This document shows, in pieces, positions 17,900 to 24,075 of a stretch of DNA of 58,146 nt (within the stretch, counting starts at the first letter, position 1; each line of letters opens with the position of its first letter). The DNA lies in assembly GCA_003558065.1 (NCBI GenBank), contig PWMU01000185.1, positions 1-58,146 on the forward strand. Reading direction: 5' to 3'. The notes under the pieces were generated by a model, which saw only the letters and a list, made by a program, of their open reading frames with translations, was not told where the DNA came from and ran no database searches. Source of the DNA: Opitutia bacterium. GTDB lineage: Bacteria > Verrucomicrobiota > Verrucomicrobiia > Opitutales > T3Sed10-336. The position numbers and the translations under genes were made by a program.

Positions 17900-17967
17900 C
17901 AACGAATAACAAGTAACGAGTAACCAATCACGAGTCACGAGTCACCGGTCACCGGTCACGAACAACC
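17900..17967. repeat. Heptamer array (ACGARTA-type), short and degenerate
   Basis: About nine degenerate units of the 7-base repeat ACGA(A/G)T(A/C) run from the gap into the last codons of the PRTase-PqqD gene, so they encode its final residues. A short run in the opposite orientation (TGATTCGTGATATGTGATCC) lies at 17739-17758, just upstream of the kinase start. The arrangement is a small version of the one at 23539-24074. Confidence 0.7.
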
Positions 17968-19141
17968 CCCTCTTCTCCAGATCTTCGACGAATCCTGTCA
18001 AGTCGGCTTCAAGGCGTCCGGGTTCCACTTCGTACTGTTGAGCCAGTGAAGTGGCGGCAGGGGGGATCTCGCCGAAGCGGACCAGCGCTTCCCACATAGC
18101 GGCCGCAACGTCGTCGAACAGGAAGCAGTCGGGGTCGGGGGGAAGGGCCACCGCGAGTTTTCCGTTTCCCTGGCGGGCGTAGATGGCGTTGTCGGCCGGC
18201 TTCAGGGGGCCTTTGGGGCGCGGAAGAATCCGGAGAGACGGTGCGTCGGTGGGACGGTTCGACGGTGCCTCGGTAACGCGGTGTTTGAGGCAGCGTTCCG
18301 GCGGAAGGAATTTCCAGCCCGGTTCGATGGCTTCGGTCGCGCCATTCCAGAAGGAACTTTCCGGCTCGCTCCAGGCGAAGCAAAGGTATTCCGGGTCGCC
18401 GATCCAGTAGGCCTGGCGGCCGAGCCGGCGGGTCCAGTTTTCCTTCCAGACCGGATACCCGTCGCCGTGGATTTTCGGGGCGAGATCGGTCAGATCCCGC
18501 GCACTGACACAATCCAGCACACGCGGCTCCCGCTCGTTGATGGTCTGCCTGAGCCCCTCATGCGAGTAAAGAGGCGTGTAGATGATTTCGTTTCCGTGCA
18601 GGCCCGGAAGCACCTGCCCGAACCTCACCCCGGACAGGGCACAATCGTCCACCACCACCACCGGACGTTCAGGGGAGGCGTCATACCCAAGCGAGGCCGA
18701 CGGGAGGTCCAGGGCATAGCCGAGCATTCCCAGGACCAGGGTTCCGCCGCGAGGGATCGGAACGTAGGAAAACCTCCGAAGCTCGTCGTGCCCGTACCGG
18801 GTTTTGAGTTGGGCGGCAAGGACTTCGCAATCCTGCTCCGCCTGCCGGTAATCAACGTAAATCGCCCCGGCGGCCGCCCGCTTCAATTGGGAGGCCAGGC
18901 TGGCGATCCGTTGCAGGTCGCTTTCATCGAACGTTCCGAATGCGGCCAGGATGGTTTCAGCGGGCGCGTGTTTGAGAACGAACGTGAGGTCCTGGCGCGA
19001 CGCCCAGCGGGGATCGCGGAGCACCACCGACGTGAGCGCTTCCAGGGCCCGCGCCGTCGAATCGTACCCCATAAGCGAACGGAGACTTTCATTGCCGGCG
19101 TCCGTGCGGGCAATGACGCAGTTCGTAACCGCTGTATCCAT
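17942..19141 (-). CDS. Phosphoribosyltransferase-fold protein fused to a PqqD/RRE-like domain
   Basis: A 399-residue protein. Residues about 125-145 (FSYVPIPRGGTLVLGMLGYAL) and 160-172 (PVVVVDDCALSGVRF) match the type I PRTase fold. The second is the PRPP-binding loop, with paired Asp after a hydrophobic strand. Residues about 335-395 (DCFLFDDVAAAMWEALVRFGEIPPAA, here cut in two: DCFLFDDVAAAMWEAL, VRFGEIPPAA; then LEADLTGFVEDLEKRGLFV) look like a PqqD fold, the leader-binding RRE of RiPP systems. A stand-alone PqqD exists elsewhere in the cluster, so this would be a second recognition domain, riding on an enzyme. The natural reading is a leader-guided tailoring enzyme using PRPP or a similar donor; this is inference. 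The gene lies just after the precursor terminator. No good Shine-Dalgarno is seen at the start. Confidence 0.72.
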   Translation of the reverse strand: MDTAVTNCVIARTDAGNESLRSLMGYDSTARALEALTSVVLRDPRWASRQDLTFVLKHAPAETILAAFGTFDESDLQRIASLASQLKRAAAGAIYVDYRQAEQDCEVLAAQLKTRYGHDELRRFSYVPIPRGGTLVLGMLGYALDLPSASLGYDASPERPVVVVDDCALSGVRFGQVLPGLHGNEIIYTPLYSHEGLRQTINEREPRVLDCVSARDLTDLAPKIHGDGYPVWKENWTRRLGRQAYWIGDPEYLCFAWSEPESSFWNGATEAIEPGWKFLPPERCLKHRVTEAPSNRPTDAPSLRILPRPKGPLKPADNAIYARQGNGKLAVALPPDPDCFLFDDVAAAMWEALVRFGEIPPAATSLAQQYEVEPGRLEADLTGFVEDLEKRGLFVTGDR

Positions 19142-19173
19142 TCAGGGGCGCCGCAGCGAGCGTTTGGAAAATC

Positions 19174-19235
19174 AAAAAAAAACTCCCGCCGGAGTTTGAC
19201 GAATGAAGTCACTCGTCAAACCGCCGGCGGGAGTT
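19174..19235 (-). terminator. Strong intrinsic terminator after the lasso precursor
   Basis: Read on the minus strand, a long stem pairs AACTCCCGCCGG with CCGGCGGGAGTT and continues with TTTGACGA/TCGTCAAA, with only a small mismatch between the two blocks. It is followed at once by nine T. It starts 13 bases after the precursor stop codon and lies before the PRTase-PqqD gene. Such a terminator would keep precursor message short and abundant, with some read-through to the tailoring genes. Confidence 0.88.
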
Positions 19236-19248
19236 ACTGAACCGCGGG

Positions 19249-19404
19249 TTATTGACCGCTCGAGTGCGTGACGCTGCCGCCTTTGGCATCGGCACCACTT
19301 TGAGTTGTTCCCGTATGGGTCAGATCCGCGACGGTTCCCCATTTGTGGAGAACCGGTGCGCTGTAAGACTTCCTTACGGAAGCTGTTGCTTTTTCTTTTG
19401 TCAT
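19249..19404 (-). CDS. Lasso peptide precursor (51 aa)
   Basis: A 51-residue peptide with a strong ribosome site (AAGGAGAG, 4 bases before the ATG). The leader carries Y14, P17, L19, G23, L28 and T29 with the exact spacing Y-x2-P-x-L-x3-G-x4-L-T that the PqqD partner reads in lasso systems. Taking T29 as position -2 gives a core from T31 to Q51 with the ring acceptor D39 at position 9. Taking G32 as first residue puts D39 at position 8. D39 is the only acidic residue after the leader, so the ring closure is forced either way. The tail (A-K-G-G-S-V-T-H-S-S-G-Q) is rich in Gly/Ser and has no aromatic or Arg plug residue. It has its own promoter and terminator, and lies between the cyclase genes and the tailoring genes. 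Confidence 0.9.
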   Translation of the reverse strand: MTKEKATASVRKSYSAPVLHKWGTVADLTHTGTTQSGADAKGGSVTHSSGQ

Positions 19405-19434
19405 ACTTCTCTCCTTGGTTGTATCAGCCAGACA

Positions 19435-19457
19435 TCACCGCTAGAGGCAGGCGGTGA
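19435..19457 (-). promoter_or_regulatory. Hairpin in the precursor 5' leader
   Basis: TCACCGC and GCGGTGA form a perfect 7-bp stem with a 9-base loop. It sits about 20 bases upstream of the precursor's ribosome site, inside the predicted untranslated leader. It may stabilise the message or influence translation. It is not followed by a T-run. Confidence 0.5.
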
Positions 19458-19510
19458 CTGCCTTGGTTGAAAAGTTTGATTATTATTAACGCAGTAATGA
19501 TTACATGAGA

Positions 19511-19539
19511 AATAAACCACAGAATCCGAGGTATGTCAA
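19511..19539 (-). promoter_or_regulatory. Sigma-70-type promoter of the lasso precursor
   Basis: On the minus strand a perfect -35 (TTGACA, 19534-19539) is followed after 17 bases by TTTATT (19511-19516, 4 of 6 matches to TATAAT). Transcription would start near 19504, giving a leader of about 100 bases. The spacing is ideal and the position suits independent expression of the precursor gene. Confidence 0.65.
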
Positions 19540-19591
19540 TTCAGGATTATTGATTTTGTTGTACTGTTTTCCCTGATCTCATCGACTGGGG

Positions 19592-19611
19592 CGATCCCGA
19601 TCAGGGGATCG
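19592..19611. terminator. Hairpin after the first cyclase gene
   Basis: CGATCCC and GGGATCG form a 7-bp stem with a 6-base loop, about 40 bases beyond the stop of the cyclase gene. No T-run follows on the minus strand, so termination here would be weak or factor-dependent. Confidence 0.35.
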
Positions 19612-19649
19612 GGGCAAGCCGGATTGGCGACGCACCTCACCGCGCTTTC

Positions 19650-21545
19650 CTACCAATACCGCCGAAGCCACAGTTCGAGTGTCAGGAACCACCAGAGGTC
19701 GTAGGACAACGGGCGGTCCCCGAGGGCGGCTTCATAGTCGTCGCGCAATCGCCTTTCGTCAACGAAACCGAACTCGGCCGCGCGGGTGTCCGTCAGGAGA
19801 TCCCGCACCTGTTGGCGCGCCCGGTCGTAGACACCCCGTCTGAATAGCGGAGTGGGGTCGGCCTTCCCGGCACCGCTGTCGAGGTTGGTGAGGCTGTCCG
19901 GAAGCATCTCCTCGAAGCTCTTCCGGGTCAGCCGCTTGAAATCAGTGATCCCATGAACCGAGTATTGTGGCATCGAGACGACGTATTCGGCCACCCGGCG
20001 ATCGCTCCAGGGATCGGCGTAAGCGATGCCGTGGGCCGCCTGATGCCTTTCAAGGAGAGTCAGTCTCCGGGTGCAAATGGATGAAAAGATCATGCGGCCT
20101 CGCGCGCGGCGGGCCGGGTTTCGAATGGAGGCCGCCGGATTGAAGTCATCGAGATCCGGCTTCAGAGACGTCCGTTTGACAAACTCCGGGCGGAGGTAGG
20201 GCGGGAGTTTCAATCCGGCGGCGGTACGCCGGCGCGCGGTTCCCCGATAGCCCGCCGCCTCGAGCAGTGGCAGCATCAGGCGGCGTTTTGCCGTCGCGTA
20301 CAGGGACCGGTTGCTTTCTCTCGCGTGAGCCGACAATTCCCGCAGCAACGTGGGGAAGCGACCGGCACTCAACAGGCCGGGGCAATCGTAGACCCATTGA
20401 TTCGTAACGGCGTCGCCGCGCTCCCCGGTCATCATCAGGCGGACGCCATCCTTTCGAGCGCGGCTCAGTACTTGATCGATCAGGGTGTGGTAATAAAAGA
20501 GGTAAGGGTCGTCCATGTCGGGGATGTGGGCCTCGGGACGGGCCAGGGGCCAGGCCTGGTCCCCGGGAACTTCGACCAGGGGCATGGCGGAACGGGCGGC
20601 GATTTCGCGGCTGACGGTGCGTTCGTCGCAGCTGGAGAGCTCGTCGAAAGCCCAGGTGTAGGCGCGCAGGTCCGGATCGGGGCCGGATTCTCCCCGCTGC
20701 TTCAGTCGGCCGGCGGCGGCTGCGATGCTGCCGGAATCCAGCCCGCCGCTCAGCGAGAGCGCCGCTGGTCCGGAGCTTCGCAGCCGGCACCGAACCGCTT
20801 CCAGGAAAACGTCACGAAAGCCCGCGTAGACGTCGCGCTCGCGGCCCCGGATGGGCTCGGAAGGGATCTCACGGATGCGGCTGCGAACAGGGGATCCGTT
20901 TCTGAAGACGATCGACTCCCCGGGAATCACCTGATGAATGCCCTCGAAGAACGAGGAATCATGGGACGTGGGCACGCCGGCCATGTGGGCGGCGACCGTG
21001 GTTTCATTGAGACGTTTGGGCACTCCCGGAACCGCAAGGATCTGTTTGGCCTCGGTGGCGAACAGGACACGGCGGGGCTCCAGGCGATAGTAAAGCGTGC
21101 GGACTCCCATGATGTCGCGGGCCAGCTCCAGGCTTTCCCTTCGGGGATCGTGGAGGGCGTAAACGAAGTCTCCGAGAATGTGCGCGGCGTAGCGATCGCG
21201 GTCGGCCAGGTACGCCGAGAGAAGCAGTTCCGGATCGGCGGGGGTTCGATCGGAACCGAGGAGGTCGCTGACCTGCCGGGCGAATTTTCCGAGCAGCTCG
21301 TCCCGGTTGTCGAGCCGCAGGTCGGCCACGAGCCGGACGCCCGAGGGGGGGTGTGCGACGGGTTGCCCCTCCCCGATCGACTCGGGTGTCAGTTCGAGCC
21401 CGAGGTAGCCCAGCCCAAGATTTTCGGATACGAAGTGCCGGGACGAATCCGGGCCGCGGTGGGGCGCGGCGTTCATCATGGCCACAAGGCTCGATTCGGC
21501 GACGGGCTTTCCGTCGAAGTGAAAAATACCGCAGATTCCGCTCAT
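19650..21545 (-). CDS. Lasso cyclase 1, asparagine-synthetase-like
   Basis: A 631-residue homologue of asparagine synthetase B. The first 190 or so residues are the glutamine-amidotransferase class II fold (MSGICGIFHFDG, PHRGPDSS). The synthetase half carries the ATP-pyrophosphatase loop SLSGGLDSGS near residue 265. Lasso cyclases use this site to activate the ring Asp/Glu as an AMP ester and close the macrolactam with the core N terminus. The Cys that in true AsnB is residue 2 is here residue 5 after MSGI, so glutamine hydrolysis is doubtful, as in other lasso cyclases. It follows the second cyclase gene by 53 bases on the same strand. Alternative: one of the two could serve another substrate. 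Confidence 0.85.
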   Translation of the reverse strand: MSGICGIFHFDGKPVAESSLVAMMNAAPHRGPDSSRHFVSENLGLGYLGLELTPESIGEGQPVAHPPSGVRLVADLRLDNRDELLGKFARQVSDLLGSDRTPADPELLLSAYLADRDRYAAHILGDFVYALHDPRRESLELARDIMGVRTLYYRLEPRRVLFATEAKQILAVPGVPKRLNETTVAAHMAGVPTSHDSSFFEGIHQVIPGESIVFRNGSPVRSRIREIPSEPIRGRERDVYAGFRDVFLEAVRCRLRSSGPAALSLSGGLDSGSIAAAAGRLKQRGESGPDPDLRAYTWAFDELSSCDERTVSREIAARSAMPLVEVPGDQAWPLARPEAHIPDMDDPYLFYYHTLIDQVLSRARKDGVRLMMTGERGDAVTNQWVYDCPGLLSAGRFPTLLRELSAHARESNRSLYATAKRRLMLPLLEAAGYRGTARRRTAAGLKLPPYLRPEFVKRTSLKPDLDDFNPAASIRNPARRARGRMIFSSICTRRLTLLERHQAAHGIAYADPWSDRRVAEYVVSMPQYSVHGITDFKRLTRKSFEEMLPDSLTNLDSGAGKADPTPLFRRGVYDRARQQVRDLLTDTRAAEFGFVDERRLRDDYEAALGDRPLSYDLWWFLTLELWLRRYW

Positions 21546-21598
21546 AAATGGACCCGTGATTTTGGGACTGGATACACGCTGCGATCGTCAGGCCCCCA

Positions 21599-23536
21599 TT
21601 ACGATCCCTTCCAGTACCGGCGCAGCCACATCTCCAGCGACAGCACGGGCCAAATCGGGAACCGGAGGTCGCTTCCGTCGAGAAACTCGTGCGTCCGCTC
21701 CAGGAGTACCGCTTCGTTCACGTAATCCCGGCGTGCCAGTTCGCTCCCGGTGAAAAGGTCGAGGACCAGGCCGCGGGCTTCCTTCCGGAGGCCTTTGTGG
21801 TAAAAGGGTTCCAGTGAAACCTTGTGCGCTTTGAGCAGGGCTTCCTGCGGAATCACCCCATTCATGGCCGTCCGCAGGAGGCATTTGGGAGCGCTCAGAC
21901 GACTCACGACGGTTTGGGGGATGGACAGGATGTACTCAACGAGCCGCCGGTCGCTGAAGGGATCGGCGAATCCGATCCCATGGCGTGCGTTGGTGCGTTC
22001 GGACCAGACCATTCCCTTCATGTGCATGGGAACAAAAATCGCCCCGCATCGGGCGCGTGCCGAGCGATGCCGCAGCCCGCCACAGGGGTCGACCGGAGGC
22101 GGCGCTTCATGGGCGCGGATGAAACGCTCGTTCAAGTGCGGCGGGCAGCTCGGTTTTCGCCCCCCGGGAGCGGGGTGGGCCGGTTGGGCCCGCGCCAGAA
22201 CGTGCCGAAGCAGGTCTTTTACGACCGGCTTCAAGAGGCGCCGTTTCAGGGTGGGGAGCAAGCCGTAGCGGCGCTGGAGAAGACGGAGCTCCCGGTAAAA
22301 GGCCGCCGGCTTTCCCCGCGCCAGCAATTGCGGCAGGTCGGTGATCGATTCTCCCAGAAGCAGGTCTCCCCGGTCCCCGGAAAGCAACAACCCGACCCCG
22401 TCACCGCCGGCCGCCGCGAGCACCCGGTCCAGCACACATTGAAACTCTCCGAAATACGGTTCGTCTTCGTCGGGTCCATGATCCGGGTAACCCGCCAGCG
22501 GCCAGGCATCGTCCGCGGGAACACCGGTTGCCGGAATGCCATACCGTCCGGTAATCCGGCCGCTGTTCTCCCGCTCGTCACACCCGACGAGATCCGGATC
22601 GGAAAACGCGAAGCTGTAGGACCGGAATTCGCCCCCCGGGGCAAGGGTGCCGCGTTCCCCGAGCAGACCGGCCATGGCGGCCACGCTGCCCGAATCCATT
22701 CCTCCGCTCAAGGAGATGCCGACAGGTTTCTTCGAGCGCATGCGGCAGGCGACGGCCTCGCTGAAGAGTTCGCGGAGATGCTCCGCGTAGTCCCGCTCTT
22801 TTCTAAAGCGAGTGCGCGCGGTCGGATCGATCCGCCAGAACGCGGAGGTCTCGATCCCGCTTTCCGAAATCACCAGGGTGCGACCCGCTTCCAGCTGGTC
22901 GATTCCTTCGTAGAAGGTCGTTCCCAGGGAATGGTTCGTGCTTGTCAAATGCTCGGCGACCGCCGTCTCGTTGATGCGGCGTTCCACACCCGGAAGAGCG
23001 AGGATCTGTTTCACTTCGGAAGCGAAAACGATCCTCCCGTCACGCACCCTGTAATAAAGCGGTCGCATCGCCATCGGGTCGCGGGCGAGTTGCAGCCGCT
23101 GGGAACGGGGATCCCAGATGGCCAGGGCGAAATCGCCCAGGAGATGTTCGCAGCAGGCGACTCCCCATTTCAGGTAGGCCAGCAGCAGCATTTCGGCATC
23201 CGTGGGGGACCGTTCCGGCGACGAAGCACCCCCGGAAAACTCGCGCCGGTCCCGCTCGATAGCTTCCTCTCCGAGCTTCGCGACCAACTCGGACCGGTTG
23301 TCCAGGCGCAGGCTCGCCACCGCCAGGACGCCTGTGGGGCGGTGCACAACCGGCTGCACCTCGCCGATGCTTTCCGGCGTGATTTCGAGCGAGAGGTAGC
23401 CGAAGGCCGCGTTGCGGCTTTCGGCCGTGAAAACCCCGTCGGCTCCCCGGTGCGGCGCCGCCTTCAGCATGGGTTGAAGGTCCTCCTCCCGAACCGCCTC
23501 TCCCCCCCGGTCTACAATGCCGCAAATTCCGCTCAT
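21599..23536 (-). CDS. Lasso cyclase 2, asparagine-synthetase-like
   Basis: A 645-residue paralogue of the adjacent cyclase, with the same architecture: amidotransferase-like N terminus (MSGICGIVDRGG, PHRGADGV) and an intact ATP-pyrophosphatase loop SLSGGMDSGS near residue 275. The Pro of the RGPD motif is Ala here. The two proteins are clearly divergent, so this is not a recent duplication. Two cyclases for a single visible precursor is unusual; they may form a heteromer, act on different peptides, or one may amidate or add a second bond. The start codon is followed upstream, after two bases, by a long heptamer array, so any promoter would have to lie inside or beyond repeats. Confidence 0.85.
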   Translation of the reverse strand: MSGICGIVDRGGEAVREEDLQPMLKAAPHRGADGVFTAESRNAAFGYLSLEITPESIGEVQPVVHRPTGVLAVASLRLDNRSELVAKLGEEAIERDRREFSGGASSPERSPTDAEMLLLAYLKWGVACCEHLLGDFALAIWDPRSQRLQLARDPMAMRPLYYRVRDGRIVFASEVKQILALPGVERRINETAVAEHLTSTNHSLGTTFYEGIDQLEAGRTLVISESGIETSAFWRIDPTARTRFRKERDYAEHLRELFSEAVACRMRSKKPVGISLSGGMDSGSVAAMAGLLGERGTLAPGGEFRSYSFAFSDPDLVGCDERENSGRITGRYGIPATGVPADDAWPLAGYPDHGPDEDEPYFGEFQCVLDRVLAAAGGDGVGLLLSGDRGDLLLGESITDLPQLLARGKPAAFYRELRLLQRRYGLLPTLKRRLLKPVVKDLLRHVLARAQPAHPAPGGRKPSCPPHLNERFIRAHEAPPPVDPCGGLRHRSARARCGAIFVPMHMKGMVWSERTNARHGIGFADPFSDRRLVEYILSIPQTVVSRLSAPKCLLRTAMNGVIPQEALLKAHKVSLEPFYHKGLRKEARGLVLDLFTGSELARRDYVNEAVLLERTHEFLDGSDLRFPIWPVLSLEMWLRRYWKGS

Positions 23537-23538
23537 GG

Positions 23539-23697
23539 GATTCGTTACTCGTTATTCGTTACTCGTTATTCGTTACTCGTTATTCGTTATTCGTTACTCG
23601 TTATTCGTTATTCGTTATTCGTGATTCGTGATTCGTTATTCGTTATTCGTTATTCGTTGATCGTTATTCGTTGATCGTTGATCGGTGATTCGTGATC
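23539..23697. repeat. Heptamer array 1 (ATTCGTT orientation)
   Basis: About 21 head-to-tail copies of a 7-base unit, mostly ATTCGTT or ACTCGTT on the plus strand, degenerating to GATCGTT and GATTCGTG at the right end. It begins 2 bases from the start codon of cyclase 2. Together with array 2 in the opposite orientation it forms a large imperfect inverted repeat around a spacer of about 200 bp. Confidence 0.92.
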
Positions 23698-23748
23698 GGG
23701 TTGAAGCGGCAAAGCCGTTGTTCCGGGTTGTCCACAGATTGATGCATA

Positions 23749-23814
23749 ACTTCCCCCTGTAGGAACGGGTTTACCCCGCGATTTCCAAGGGTCCGCCGGA
23801 GCCCGGGGTAAACC
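23749..23814. repeat. REP-like palindrome, family B, between heptamer arrays
   Basis: Contains GGTTTACCCCG and CGGGGTAAACC as a perfect 11-bp inverted repeat. The stretch ACTTCCCCCTGTAGGAACGG, continuing GTTTACCCCGCGAT, is nearly repeated at 37191-37222, and a shorter piece (GTAGGAGCGGGT) occurs near 57368. It is a dispersed palindromic element of the REP kind. Confidence 0.7.
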
Positions 23815-23900
23815 TGCACCTGCGCGAATCCCTTCAATAGCCGCCTTCTCTAACAAAACACAAAGAACCAGGGACCAAAAACAAGCAACAGACAACAACC

Positions 23901-24074
23901 AATCACGAATAACGAATAACGAGTAACGAATAACGAGTAACGAATAACGAATAACGAATAACGAGTAACGAATAACGAATAACGAATCACGAATAACGAG
24001 TAACGAATAACGAATAACGAATAACGAATAACGAGTAACGAGTAACGAATAACGAATAACGAGTAACGAACAAC
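23901..24074. repeat. Heptamer array 2 (AACGAAT orientation)
   Basis: About 24 units of the 7-base repeat ACGAATA/ACGAGTA (some ACGAATC) on the plus strand, the inverse complement of array 1. It ends 2 bases from the stop codon of the ABC exporter gene. There are no spacers, so it is a microsatellite and not a CRISPR array. Confidence 0.92.
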
Positions 24075-24075
24075 C

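Noticed and set aside
20325-21725. A 466-residue plus-strand open frame over the first cyclase
   Set aside because: Antisense shadow of the asparagine-synthetase-like gene, with no recognisable domain.
21824-23674. A 616-residue open frame on the plus strand over the second cyclase
   Set aside because: It is antisense to a well-supported gene and reads through the heptamer array as a 7-residue repeat (YSLFVIR-like). High GC content leaves long antisense frames open.
23670-23753. A 27-residue minus-strand frame after a GGGGGA site between heptamer arrays, considered as a second lasso precursor
   Set aside because: It lacks the Y-P-L-G-L-T leader pattern and runs into the heptamer repeat. It is not a lasso precursor.
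23539-24074. Possible CRISPR array
   Set aside because: The repeats are 7 bases long, head to tail, with no spacers, and no cas genes are nearby. It is a microsatellite.
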